Source: Caulobacteraceae bacterium
GTDB lineage: Bacteria > Pseudomonadota > Alphaproteobacteria > Caulobacterales > Caulobacteraceae
Reading direction: 5' to 3'
DNA: 64,000 nt
Assembly: GCA_019247715.1 (NCBI GenBank)
Contig: JAFBAO010000023.1
Coordinates: forward strand, 1-64,000
Shown here piece after piece: positions 44,459 to 53,317 of the stretch (its first letter is position 1; each line of letters begins with the position of its first letter). The notes below the pieces were generated by a model. That model was not told where the DNA came from and did not search any database. It saw only the letters and a program-made list of their open reading frames with translations. Made by a program: the position numbers and the translations under genes.

Positions 44459-45187
44459 CTAGCAGGAGCCCCTGCGCAGCAGCACGGCGGGAATGGTCGC
44501 CATCAGGATCCAGACGTAGGAGTTCAGCGAGCGGCTACGGACATAAAGCCGGTCCATGGCGACGCGCCGGCGGTAGTCGACATCGCTGCGGCCGCTGACC
44601 TGCCAGAGCCCGGTGAGCCCCGGCCTTACGGTGGTGTAGTAGCGGTACCACCGGCCGTAGCGCTTGATTTCCGCCTCCACGATGGGGCGAGGGCCGACGA
44701 TGCTCATCTCGCCGGTCAGGATGTTGAACAGCTGAGGCAACTCGTCGAGGCTGCTGCGGCGAAGAAAATCGCCCAGCAAGGTGATGCGGGGATCCTTCTT
44801 GAGCTTGTGATGCAGTTCCCATTCGCGCCGCAAGGGCGGGTCCGAGGCTAGGAGCGCGGCCAGCACGGCCTCCGCATCCGGACGCATCGAACGGAATTTG
44901 TGGCAACGGAAGCGGGCGCCCTTCCGCCCGATCCGTTCCTGGGTGAACAGCACCGGCCCGCCGTCCTGTATCTTGATCAGCAAGCTGATCAAGATGAGCA
45001 GCGGGAGCAACATCACGATGAGTGTCAGCGCGAGAGTCAGGTCGAGCACCCGGCGCAGCGTACCGCGCTCGACCCGCCGCAGAGGGACAGAGGTATTGAA
45101 GGGACCGAATCGGCGATCGAAGCCAAGCGGAGTTCGGGGTTGGGTCGAACCAACAACGCGAACGGTGCTTACCCCTCGGTAATGCAT
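44459..45187 (-). CDS. Polyprenyl-phosphate sugar-1-phosphate transferase (exopolysaccharide initiation)
   Basis: The 242-residue protein is a bacterial sugar transferase of the WcaJ/PssY/HfsE core type, which loads the first sugar phosphate onto undecaprenyl phosphate. It has one membrane segment (about residues 48-72), then GGPVLFTQERIGRKG, FRCHKFRSMRPDAE, RRSSLDELPQLFNILTGEMS, VGPRP, and RPGLTGLWQVSGRSD, all hallmark motifs. The large N-terminal five-TM part of WbaP-like enzymes is missing, as in the PssY type. A GGGGGG ribosome binding site precedes the ATG at 45187. It is separated by 347 bases from the next gene upstream. Confidence 0.93.
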   Translation of the reverse strand: MHYRGVSTVRVVGSTQPRTPLGFDRRFGPFNTSVPLRRVERGTLRRVLDLTLALTLIVMLLPLLILISLLIKIQDGGPVLFTQERIGRKGARFRCHKFRSMRPDAEAVLAALLASDPPLRREWELHHKLKKDPRITLLGDFLRRSSLDELPQLFNILTGEMSIVGPRPIVEAEIKRYGRWYRYYTTVRPGLTGLWQVSGRSDVDYRRRVAMDRLYVRSRSLNSYVWILMATIPAVLLRRGSC

Positions 45188-45534
45188 TCAACACCCCCCG
45201 GAGCCAAGTCTAAATGAGCGATAGGTTTGGGGAGCCCCGTCGCGGCCTCCCGTGGATCAAACGTTACCGTCGCATTAAAATTCAGAAAGCGAAGGTTATA
45301 TGAAATTTTTGTGTGTTGAGGGGGCGGTCGGGTCACGGATATTCACTAATCAAGAATTCCAAGCCGTCTATCTGGCAGTTGGCGCCTCAGCTGCTGGCGC
45401 CGCATCGGTAATGCGGCGGCGGCTTAACCCTCTGAACTTGCGAAGATCGCGCCGCGAAGACGGTCAGTACACGGCGCTCGCGGCTGGTCCGAGGCGCCGG
45501 GCGCCTTTTTGGCGCACAAGGTCCGGGGACGAGC
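45188..45534. other. 347-base gap upstream of the sugar transferase
   Basis: The half nearest 45188-45350 is markedly AT-rich relative to its surroundings and probably holds the promoter of the minus-strand sugar transferase, though I could not pick convincing hexamers. The other half has several GC-rich inverted repeats (a GGCGCC pair around 45386-45402; a CGCAT/ATGCG pair near 45402-45415) and the plus-strand hairpin with T run at 45493-45510. A plus-strand reading frame from 45300 has a ribosome-binding-like GAAGG but no recognisable product. Confidence 0.4.
45493..45510 (+). terminator. Plus-strand hairpin with T run, no cognate gene
   Basis: GGCGC (45493-45497) pairs with GCGCC (45501-45505), followed immediately by TTTTT. 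The stem is short but fully GC. Annotated genes on both sides are on the minus strand, so it would terminate an unannotated plus-strand transcript, or may be fortuitous. Confidence 0.3.
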
Positions 45535-46815
45535 CTATCCGATTTGCAGCAGGATGGGATGGGCGCCCAAGGATATGGCGAAGCTGCTCGCCGGGGCGAA
45601 GACCCGGTCGCCGGTCGAATCGATGATGTCGAAGGCGCGCAGCGGGCCGGGCCTCTCGAGGACGAGGCGCGTCGAGACGGGTTCGCTCTCCAGCGGCGCC
45701 GCGAGCTCCGCGCTCCAGACCGGCGCCTCATTCCAAAGGATGAGGAAGTTCCGACCCGCAGAGTCTTGGAGGGCGAGGCTCGAGACCAGGGGGGGCGCGG
45801 CGACACGCGCGGGAAAGCTGTTTGTCGCGAAGGCCCGCGCCCCGGGGCCGTCGTCGGAAAGCCGTGCGAACAGGTTACGAAGCGCTTTCGCCGCCGGCTT
45901 CGCCGACCCGTCGAATCGGTAGAGCCCGAAGTGCTTCTCCTGGTCGGGCGGTCCCCGGTCGGGATAACAGTCGAGAAGCTGGTAGATGTAGGTTCTCGAA
46001 ATACCCAGCGCCGCCCCGTCGAGCAGCGCATTGACGAGCAGGATGGCCTGGCGCTCCGGGTCGACGCCTTGCCAGGCGGCGGGCCGCGTCGGCTTGCCCA
46101 CCAGCGTGTGGTAACCGAGCTCGGTGAACACCATCGGCTTGCCTGGCATCACGCCGTCCGGCCCGACGTTCCGGTCGCGAACGAGCTGGAGCAGGCTTGC
46201 GGGCTGCGCGCCGGCTTTCGGATAGGGGTGCTGATTGGCGAAGTCGCAGTCGGCGGCAGCTCGTGCGTAGGTCGTGAAGATCACCAGCGGCTTTCTCTCG
46301 AGCCACGGGTCGCGCCGCGCGGCCGAACGCATATCCGCCATGAACGCCTGGGCGGCGGCGTTGCCGGTCCGGCCGGCGTAGGCGAAGTTCGGCTTTATCT
46401 CGTTCGGTCCCTCGAGGGCGTCGACCGCCCCGGGGTGCAAGGCCTCCAGGGCCGAGAGGTCGGCGATCGCCTCCGCCATCGGGCGCTTGGCGCCCCAGAA
46501 CAGGCAGGCGCCGACACCCGCCGCCGCGAGCGCCTCGTAGCTCCGCCACGCGTCGGGCGCCTTCGCGCTCGGGGCCGCGTCCCGGACATGCTTCACGCCG
46601 GTGAACTGCAGCGCCTCGAGCACCGCCGATACATCGCCGTACTGGGTCTGGGGGTAGCCGAGATGCGTGTTGACGCCGATGGTCGCCAGGAAGTCGGCCG
46701 CGCGTACGGGCGCCGGCCGGGCGGATTGCAAGGCCTGCCCGCAGGCCGATCCCGATGCGACGAGGGCCGCGGCCGCGGCGAGGATGCTTCTCCGGTTCGG
46801 TTGCGACGTTTCCAC
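45535..46815 (-). CDS. Exported clan GH-A-like glycoside hydrolase
   Basis: The 426-residue protein starts with an RR-containing export signal ([20 protein letters not shown], Tat- or Sec-like). The body looks like a TIM-barrel retaining glycosidase: Glu139 in LEGPNEI matches the acid/base Asn-Glu of clan GH-A, and Glu232 in MVFTELGYH fits the nucleophile at the end of strand 7. The last ~90 residues look like a beta-sandwich. I cannot assign a numbered family or substrate. It starts three bases after the stop of the methyltransferase gene, so both are one transcript, close to polysaccharide genes. Confidence 0.75.
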   Translation of the reverse strand: METSQPNRRSILAAAAALVASGSACGQALQSARPAPVRAADFLATIGVNTHLGYPQTQYGDVSAVLEALQFTGVKHVRDAAPSAKAPDAWRSYEALAAAGVGACLFWGAKRPMAEAIADLSALEALHPGAVDALEGPNEIKPNFAYAGRTGNAAAQAFMADMRSAARRDPWLERKPLVIFTTYARAAADCDFANQHPYPKAGAQPASLLQLVRDRNVGPDGVMPGKPMVFTELGYHTLVGKPTRPAAWQGVDPERQAILLVNALLDGAALGISRTYIYQLLDCYPDRGPPDQEKHFGLYRFDGSAKPAAKALRNLFARLSDDGPGARAFATNSFPARVAAPPLVSSLALQDSAGRNFLILWNEAPVWSAELAAPLESEPVSTRLVLERPGPLRAFDIIDSTGDRVFAPASSFAISLGAHPILLQIG

Positions 46816-46818
46816 TGG

Positions 46819-48249
46819 CTACCCGATCAACAGCGGCGCGCGCGCCAGCACCTCGAGCAACACGCCGACCGGGGCCAGCGCGGCTTCCGGCGTCAGGTTG
46901 AAATGCGGGGCCACCTTCCTCGCGAGCTCGGCGCGCGTCTGTGATCCATCCAGGCTGGCGATGAAGCCGCGGCTGAACGCGTCGTCCACCTCCACCATGG
47001 TGTGGCGCAGCGTCGTCAGCTTGTTCGCCCCAGCCTCCGCCTGAAGCCGGGCAAGCGGGCTGGCTCTTGGACGCTCGCCGAGCGCGATCGTCATCGGCGC
47101 GGCGTGAAGCTCTAGCGCCCTGAGGCCATAGAGCTCGAGCAGTCCAAGAAGTCGCGGTCCGTCCTGGATCAGCGTCGGGACGGGCGCCGTCGCCGGCCAG
47201 ATCGAGGCCAGGCGCTCGAGAACCGCGGCGAGCACCGGATCGGCTAGATCGAAACTGGCCACGGCCGCCACTTCAAAGCGCGTGGCGCCGATCCGGCGCG
47301 CGTTGGACGACGCGTGCATGCTCGCGAAGGCTTCGACCTTCGGCCGCCGCGCGGCGGGCGCTTCGGCCCTGACGACCAGGCTCTGGTGAAACAGCCGCGC
47401 CTCGGCGAAGTCGGCGGCCTGGGCGCGGGCGAGCGCATCGAAAGGCTCGTGATCGGAGATCTCGGGCGGTGCGAACCATTGCCCCACCTCGCCGGGCTCC
47501 GCCTCGGTGAGGATACGCAGGCTGCTCTCGGCGCACTGGGCGGCGAAGTCGGTCAGGTAGACCGGATGGAACGCATCGCTGAGCTCGTCGTGAGCCAGGG
47601 CGGAGAATGAACGGCCGCGCATCGCCGCCGCCTCCTCGGCGATCGCGCGCTGCAAGGTTCCGGTCGCCACAGCCGGCGCCGGCCAGCCCCTCAAGGCGCC
47701 CGCCGCCGCCTCGACGCGCGCCGTTCGTCCGACGACGTCGCGGGTCTCGAACAGCAGCTGATGGCGGACCGCGAGTCGCACATAGCCGCCCGGCAAGGCG
47801 TTGTAGCTGACGTAGGCGACCCCATCAGGCGCGAGGAGCCGCCCCACCAGGCGCATGAGCTCCGCACGGACGTGATCGGGCGTCCAGGAGTAGACCCCCT
47901 GGGCGATGATGTAGTCGAACGGCCGCGGGCCGAGATCGACGTCGAGGATGTCCGCCTGGAACAGCCTCACGTTGCGAAGACCCAGCTTCTCTATGACTTC
48001 AATTCCGCGCCGGACCGGGTCGCCGGCGAGGTCGAAGCCCACGAACTCCGCATCGGGGAGTCCGAGGGCCATCGGAATGAGATTGGAGCCGTCTCCGGCC
48101 CCCACCTCCAGCACCCGGCAGCTCCCGATCGGCGCCGGCTGGAGCCCGAAGAGCAGCGCCTGGGCGGCTAGGCTGTCGGGGTGGGTCTGAGGAAAGGCGC
48201 CGGTCGCGTAGGCGATCTCGTCGTAGGCGTTGATCACCCTGTTCCTCAA
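46819..48249 (-). CDS. SAM-dependent methyltransferase with regulatory domain
   Basis: The 476-residue protein has a class I methyltransferase domain (motif I VLEVGAGDG at residues 46-54, acidic FDLAGD at the end of strand 2, DYIIAQGVYSW at motif IV), then a methyltransferase regulatory-type domain at about residues 210-290 and a C-terminal extension of about 180 residues. Relatives are found in surface-polysaccharide loci, where they may methylate sugars or lipids; the acceptor here is unknown. It is the first gene of a two-gene unit with the glycosidase. Confidence 0.85.
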   Translation of the reverse strand: MRNRVINAYDEIAYATGAFPQTHPDSLAAQALLFGLQPAPIGSCRVLEVGAGDGSNLIPMALGLPDAEFVGFDLAGDPVRRGIEVIEKLGLRNVRLFQADILDVDLGPRPFDYIIAQGVYSWTPDHVRAELMRLVGRLLAPDGVAYVSYNALPGGYVRLAVRHQLLFETRDVVGRTARVEAAAGALRGWPAPAVATGTLQRAIAEEAAAMRGRSFSALAHDELSDAFHPVYLTDFAAQCAESSLRILTEAEPGEVGQWFAPPEISDHEPFDALARAQAADFAEARLFHQSLVVRAEAPAARRPKVEAFASMHASSNARRIGATRFEVAAVASFDLADPVLAAVLERLASIWPATAPVPTLIQDGPRLLGLLELYGLRALELHAAPMTIALGERPRASPLARLQAEAGANKLTTLRHTMVEVDDAFSRGFIASLDGSQTRAELARKVAPHFNLTPEAALAPVGVLLEVLARAPLLIG

Positions 48250-48499
48250 TGCCCTAGCCGGGCGCCGGCGCCCGACGTCGCCCGATCTTCAAAAGTGCGA
48301 ATACGGATGAAAAAAGTCTTCACGTGTCTTGTCGAGGACGGTTACTGCCGAATCCAAAGTTTAGAAGATAATTGTGACAAAAATGTCTTTAGATGGCGAT
48401 TGTGGACCGGGAAGCGCAAGCTTATGCTTCCCTTGATTCACTCAGGGGGTCTGCGTGCGACAGGGGTTCGCCGACCCGAGATCGAGAAGGGGACCGATC

Positions 48500-50248
48500 G
48501 TGGCAACTGGTCAAAAGCTCAACGGTTCGACGGTCAACGCCACTATCGGCGTCGATTCGGCGACAGGTGAATACCGATATACGTTTCAAGATCCTGCCAT
48601 CGATATGCAGATAAGCCTGACCAATTCCTCCGGGATAATCGTGGATACGACGGCCCGGGAGATGAACGATAAGTTCCTGCTCGAAAATTCTTCGTACGAC
48701 ACGATCATCGCGGGTGGCGGGAACGACACCTTCGTGGTGGCGAAGACGTCCGCCAGCCTGAACGGCGATGTCCTGAGAGGCGGGGCCAATAGTGTGAACG
48801 TCGTCCAGGTGATGGGGTCCGGAACGGATATCGACCTGACCGGCGCCTCGTTCGGCGTCGCGGCCTCGAGCGGCATAGAGGCGGTCGTGGCGCACACGGC
48901 CCTCACCGGCGAGACGGTGGAGGTGAACCTAGCCCAACTTCAGGGCTCGACCTTGACCGACGCGGGCGCCGGGCCTGGAAAGGCGTTCGTGGCGCTGATC
49001 GGCGCCGACGGCCAGGTCAACGTCACCTCCGGCGCGGCTTTCCGACTGGTGGGCGTCATGAACGCCGCAGGCCAGGGATTTTCCGCCGCCGGAACGGCGC
49101 TGGACGGCGCGGATACCGCGACCCTTGCCTCCGAGGTGACGCGGATCGACGACGTGCAGGGAACCTTGGCGACGGACTACACGGGCAAGCTCGATCCGAC
49201 GCAGCAGAGCTACGCGCCGGGCGCGCTCAGCGCCTACGTGTTCTCCAACGGAAGCACCTACTACACCGTCTGGACCGACGGCACGGTCAACCAGCTGACT
49301 CCGGCCGGCGCCACCGTGTTGACCGCGTTCCGGCCGGGCCCGTCGACGCCCGCGACGGATGTGCTCGGCGCGTTCTCGCAGTTCAGCAAGAGCGACTCCT
49401 GGGCGTCCGGCGTGCTCGGCATCAATCCGCAAGGGCTCACCACCCTGAAGCTGGACGATGGAAATTCGCTGGCCTACGCGGCGATCCAGATCAAGGCCGG
49501 AGCGTCCGGCACGGTCATCCGCGGCGACAGCGGGGCGAACGGCGGCGACTGGTTCGGGCTCGGGGGAAGCGGCGGCGGCAACTACATCTACGGAACCAAG
49601 GCCGGCGACATCTTCGATCTTCAGCTCAGCGCCTCGCTGGCGGACATCTTGCGGGGCGGGGCCGGTTTCGACGTCGTCTTCGCCAAGGCGGAAGGGGCTG
49701 ACGTCGACCTCACGGTCAACAATCCCAACACCGGCGTCGCCGCCACCAACATCGACGCGGTCGTGGGCAGCGCCGGGAACGGCCAGACGGTCGAGATCAA
49801 TCCCAACGCCCTGACCGTGACGCTCGATTCCACGGGCGCCAAGACGTCGGTCTTCGAAGCCATGCTGGGCGGGGACGCCGGCGACACGCTCACCCTGGAG
49901 GGACCGGGCAAGTGGGCGCAGATCGCGACCTTCGCGCCGGGCGACTCGCTGCCCACCCACGCGACGCCGCTGGAAAGCGCGGCGATCCTGGACGGCCTTT
50001 TCCCCGGTTCGACGCACACCGCCGAGAACTCGCTGACCGGCGCGCTCTATGAATCGGTCGGCGCGCGGGGCGCCATTCTGAAATACGTGACGATCTACTC
50101 CGACTCCACGATCTCCAACCAATTGGCCAGTGCGTCGCCGGCCCTCTTGGCGCAGGCCATGGCGCAGACGTCGTCGGGGGCGGGAACCTCGTCCCCGGCG
50201 GTGGTCACGCCCTCCGAGACCAGCGCGGTCACGCTCGCCAGCACCTGA
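48500..50248 (+). CDS. Large Gly/Ala/Asp-rich repeat protein, RTX-like, probably secreted
   Basis: The GTG at 48500 is preferred because AAGGGGA lies six bases upstream; it gives 582 residues. No classical signal peptide is seen. Short RTX-like motifs (AGGGNDTF near residue 72, LRGGA, and GTKAGDIFDL near residue 360) suggest calcium-binding beta-roll modules. Two regions of about 105 residues (about 68-175 and 355-465) are recognisably homologous, each running from a GGxNxxF/GDIF motif through SASL-DxLRGGA to TVEINxxxL. The composition is that of surface or secreted adhesin-like proteins. Type I export would fit the lack of a signal peptide, but no type I genes are present. The gene is next to the type II secretion operon, 133 bases from gspE. 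Confidence 0.7.
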   Translation: MATGQKLNGSTVNATIGVDSATGEYRYTFQDPAIDMQISLTNSSGIIVDTTAREMNDKFLLENSSYDTIIAGGGNDTFVVAKTSASLNGDVLRGGANSVNVVQVMGSGTDIDLTGASFGVAASSGIEAVVAHTALTGETVEVNLAQLQGSTLTDAGAGPGKAFVALIGADGQVNVTSGAAFRLVGVMNAAGQGFSAAGTALDGADTATLASEVTRIDDVQGTLATDYTGKLDPTQQSYAPGALSAYVFSNGSTYYTVWTDGTVNQLTPAGATVLTAFRPGPSTPATDVLGAFSQFSKSDSWASGVLGINPQGLTTLKLDDGNSLAYAAIQIKAGASGTVIRGDSGANGGDWFGLGGSGGGNYIYGTKAGDIFDLQLSASLADILRGGAGFDVVFAKAEGADVDLTVNNPNTGVAATNIDAVVGSAGNGQTVEINPNALTVTLDSTGAKTSVFEAMLGGDAGDTLTLEGPGKWAQIATFAPGDSLPTHATPLESAAILDGLFPGSTHTAENSLTGALYESVGARGAILKYVTIYSDSTISNQLASASPALLAQAMAQTSSGAGTSSPAVVTPSETSAVTLAST

Positions 50249-50296
50249 GGCGCAAGCGCCGCCCGCGCCGCGCCTGCGCTCCGTCGGCGGCGCTCC

Positions 50297-50330
50297 TCGT
50301 CACGCCCCTGTCACGCAGGCGGAATACCGT
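50297..50330 (+). promoter_or_regulatory. Candidate PhoB box and -10 of the gsp operon
   Basis: TCGTCAC (50297-50303), four bases, then CTGTCAC (50308-50314) reproduce the 7+4+7 direct-repeat architecture of PhoB boxes. TACCGT (50325-50330) follows after 10 bases, where a -10 is expected. The gspE ATG is 51 bases further on. The same arrangement, with an identical 13-base core TGTCACGCAGGCG, recurs at 60188-60221. Confidence 0.55.
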
Positions 50331-50381
50331 TCCATGGGCAAAGCTTAGAGCCTGCCGCTCCCGAGTGCAGTGGGATGACCC

Positions 50382-52103
50382 ATGACTGTCCTGGCAAGGA
50401 AGCAGAGCGGCGCGGCGCCGGTCCTGGTTGACTTGGCGCCTGCGCGTCGCAGCGATTCCGCGCCGCCCGCGCTCGATCGACTGGTCTTGGAGCGGGGACT
50501 GGTCTCGGCTGAGACCCTTTCGCGCGCCCAACTCGTCCAGTCGGAAACCGGCGAGCCGCTGGATGCGGTCCTGACGCGGCTGGGCCTCGTTTCGGAACAG
50601 GCCCTGGCGGGCGCCCTCGCCGCCGCCGCCGGCCTGCGAATCGCCGCGGCGGCCGACTTTCCCGCCGAGCCCGTGGCCGGCGGTCGCTTATCGGCGAGAT
50701 TTATGCGCGAGGCCCGCGCCATCCCCCTGCGTGAGACGGAGGCGGGCTTTGAGGTGGCGTTCGTCAACCCCCTCGCGATGGAAGCGCGCCAGGCGCTCGC
50801 CTTTGCGCTGCAGCGCCCGGTCACGCCGCTCGTGGCGCATTCGGGGGACATGGAGGCCGCGCTCGACCGGCTGTACCCGGAAACCCCCGCCGCGCCGGAC
50901 GACGTCGGGACCGCCGACGAGGCGGACCTGGAGCGGCTGAAGGACCTCTCGAGCGACGCGCCGGTGGTGCGGGCGGTCAACGCCTTGATCAGCCGGGCGG
51001 TGGAGCAACAGGCCTCCGACATCCATCTCGAGCCGACCGAGTCCGGGCTGAAGGTCCGCCTCAGGATCGACGGCGCGCTCAGGGACGAAGACCCCCTGCC
51101 GGCCCACCTGAAAGCCCCCTTCGTGTCGCGGATCAAGGTCATGGCCGGCCTCAACATCGCCGAGCGGCGCTTGCCCCAGGACGGTCGTCTGCGGCTGGCC
51201 GTCCGCGGCCATGACGTCGACCTGCGCGTCGCCTCCTCGCCGACCATCCACGGCGAGGGCGTGGTCATGCGCATCCTCGATCGTTCGCAACTGCCCCTGG
51301 ACTTCGAGTCGCTGGGCTTCGATCGCGCGACGCTCGGGCGGTTCCGGCGGGTGCTCGGTCGGCCGCACGGCATCGTCCTGGTCACGGGACCCACCGGCAG
51401 CGGCAAGACCACGACGCTCTACGCGTCGCTCCTGGAGATGAGCACGCCCGAGCGGAAGATCCTCACCATCGAGGATCCCATCGAGTACCGCCTGGCGGGG
51501 GTCAACCAGACGCAGGTCAATCCCCCGATCGGCCTGACCTTCGCCACGGCGCTCCGCTCCTTCCTGCGTCAGGACCCCGACGTGATGATGGTGGGGGAAA
51601 TCCGCGATCTCGAGACCGCGGAGGTCGCGGTTCAGGCCGCCCTCACGGGACATACGATTCTCGCCACCCTGCACACGAACTCGGCCGCCGCGGCGGTGAC
51701 GCGCCTGCTCGACATGGGTGTCGAGCCGTTCCTGATCACTTCCACCCTCAACGCGGTCCTCGCCCAGCGGCTGGTGCGGCGGCTCTGTCCGCACTGCCGG
51801 AAGGGATACGCGCCCCAACGGCAGGCGCTGGAGGCCTTCGAGATCGCGCCGACCGACCTAGACCGGCTCTGGCGGCCGGTGGGGTGCGAGGCGTGCGGCG
51901 GGTCTGGCTTTCGCGGTCGGGTCGCCCTCATCGAGCTTCTGGTGGCCGACGCCGAGACCGAACGGCTGATCCTCGCCAAGGCGTCGGAGCGCGAGATCCA
52001 GTCCGCCGCCAGCCTTCGGACGATGTTCGAGGATGGGATCGCCAAGGCGAAGGCCGGCCTCACGACGATCGAGGAAGTCCTTCGCGCGACCCGCGAGGCC
52101 TGA
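50382..52103 (+). CDS. gspE: Type II secretion ATPase GspE
   Basis: GspE is the cytoplasmic hexameric ATPase that drives pseudopilus assembly. The 573-residue product has an N-terminal GspE domain (about residues 30-165), the ASDIHLEPTESGLKVRLRIDG segment (about 211-231), Walker A GPTGSGKT at 336-343, the Asp box and Walker B (DPDVMMVGEIRD), the His box TGHTILATLHTN, and a C-terminal zinc site with two CXXC pairs (CPHC, CEAC). It opens the operon directly behind the candidate PhoB box. gspF follows two bases later. Confidence 0.97.
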   Translation: MTVLARKQSGAAPVLVDLAPARRSDSAPPALDRLVLERGLVSAETLSRAQLVQSETGEPLDAVLTRLGLVSEQALAGALAAAAGLRIAAAADFPAEPVAGGRLSARFMREARAIPLRETEAGFEVAFVNPLAMEARQALAFALQRPVTPLVAHSGDMEAALDRLYPETPAAPDDVGTADEADLERLKDLSSDAPVVRAVNALISRAVEQQASDIHLEPTESGLKVRLRIDGALRDEDPLPAHLKAPFVSRIKVMAGLNIAERRLPQDGRLRLAVRGHDVDLRVASSPTIHGEGVVMRILDRSQLPLDFESLGFDRATLGRFRRVLGRPHGIVLVTGPTGSGKTTTLYASLLEMSTPERKILTIEDPIEYRLAGVNQTQVNPPIGLTFATALRSFLRQDPDVMMVGEIRDLETAEVAVQAALTGHTILATLHTNSAAAAVTRLLDMGVEPFLITSTLNAVLAQRLVRRLCPHCRKGYAPQRQALEAFEIAPTDLDRLWRPVGCEACGGSGFRGRVALIELLVADAETERLILAKASEREIQSAASLRTMFEDGIAKAKAGLTTIEEVLRATREA

Positions 52104-52105
52104 GC

Positions 52106-53317
52106 ATGGCGACCTATCGCTACCGCGCCGTCACGCCCTCGGGCGTGGTTCGCTCGGGCGACCTGGAGGGCCAGTCCCAGGCGCAAGTGATCTCGCAGCT
52201 TCGGCTGCAGGGACTGCGTCCGATCGAGACCCAGCCGCTCGCCGGGCCCCGCGCCGAGGCCAAGGCGCGGCTGAGCGGCCGAACCCGCCAGGCGGTCATC
52301 AATGCGGTGGGCGAACTGGCCGTGCTCCTGGAGGCCGGGCTTCCGCTCAATCGGGCGCTCGCGATCTGCGCGGCCAACATCGACCACGCGCCTGCGAAGG
52401 CGGCCTTCGCGAAGGTCTACGGACGGGTGAAGGAAGGCGCGACGCTCTCGAGCGCTTTGGCGGAGGCCAGGGGACTGTTCCCGCCCGTCGCCTCGGCGAT
52501 GTGCGAGGCCGGCGAAGCCGACGGGCGGCTGGGCGCGGCCCTGACGAGGCTCGCCGAGACCCTGGACCGGGCCGAGGCCCTGCGCCAGACGGTGATCTCC
52601 TCGCTGGTCTATCCCTGCATGCTCGTCGCGGTGGCTACCGGCGTCATCCTCGTCATGCTGCTGGTCGTCGTCCCGCAATTCGAGGTGCTGTTCGACGGGG
52701 CGACCGCCAGGCTGCCCTTCGCCACCCGCGCGGTGATGGCCGCAAGCCAGGGCGTGCGGACATACGGCTTGGCGGGGCTGGGGGTGGCGGTGGCTGCGGC
52801 GCTGGGGGTGCGCCATTGGCTGAGCCGCCCCGCCACCCGTCTCGCTTTCGATCGAAGGATTCTGGGTGCGCCACTTCTGGGTCACCTGATCGCCAATGCG
52901 GAATGCGCGGCGTTCGCGCGCACCCTCGGAAGCCTCGTCGATGGCGGCGTGCCGTTGCCGACCGCGCTCGGCATCGCTCAGCGATCGGTCGCCAACCGTC
53001 ACATGGCGGCGGCGGTGGGGAAGGTGGCCGCTGGCCTGAAGCAGGGCGGGGGGCTTTCCGGCCCGCTGGCCGCGACGGGCGTCTTTCCGGCGATGGCCAT
53101 CAGCTTCCTTCGCACCGGCGAAGAGACCGCCCGCCTCGGGCTGATGCTTGGCCGACTGGCCGACGTGCTCGACCGGACCGTCCGGGCGACGGTGCAGCGG
53201 CTGGTGAGCCTGCTGACGCCCGCCATTACGGTGTTCATGGGCGCCGTCGTCGCCACCGTCATCGCCTCGATCATGTCGGCGATCCTCGGCTTCAACGATC
53301 TGGCGCTCACACCATGA
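52106..53317 (+). CDS. gspF: Type II secretion inner-membrane platform protein GspF
   Basis: GspF is the polytopic platform that couples GspE to pseudopilin assembly. The 403-residue product starts MATYRYRAVTPSG, has two T2SF domains (about residues 65-190 and 268-390), each ending in a membrane segment, with GELAVLLEAGLPLNRAL in the first and ECAAFARTLGSLVDGGVPL in the second, plus three hydrophobic helices. The ATG at 52106 is two bases after the gspE stop; its own stop overlaps the gspG start (ATGA). Confidence 0.96.
   Translation: MATYRYRAVTPSGVVRSGDLEGQSQAQVISQLRLQGLRPIETQPLAGPRAEAKARLSGRTRQAVINAVGELAVLLEAGLPLNRALAICAANIDHAPAKAAFAKVYGRVKEGATLSSALAEARGLFPPVASAMCEAGEADGRLGAALTRLAETLDRAEALRQTVISSLVYPCMLVAVATGVILVMLLVVVPQFEVLFDGATARLPFATRAVMAASQGVRTYGLAGLGVAVAAALGVRHWLSRPATRLAFDRRILGAPLLGHLIANAECAAFARTLGSLVDGGVPLPTALGIAQRSVANRHMAAAVGKVAAGLKQGGGLSGPLAATGVFPAMAISFLRTGEETARLGLMLGRLADVLDRTVRATVQRLVSLLTPAITVFMGAVVATVIASIMSAILGFNDLALTP

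Noticed and set aside
45300..45626. 108-codon plus-strand frame with a GAAGG ribosome-binding-like site
   Set aside because: After about 45 residues it becomes Arg/Pro-rich and runs antisense into the glycosidase gene; no family recognised. Kept only as context for a possible small RNA.
48250..48499. Promoter and Pho-box search upstream of the repeat protein
   Set aside because: The 250-base gap is AT-rich and has TGACA/TGTC fragments, but no 11-base-phased pair and no good -35/-10 pair could be defended.
48929..50122. 397-codon minus-strand frame opposite the repeat protein
   Set aside because: It is Arg/Gly/Val-rich with no motif, and the plus-strand frame shows internal protein-level homology between its modules, proving which strand is coding.
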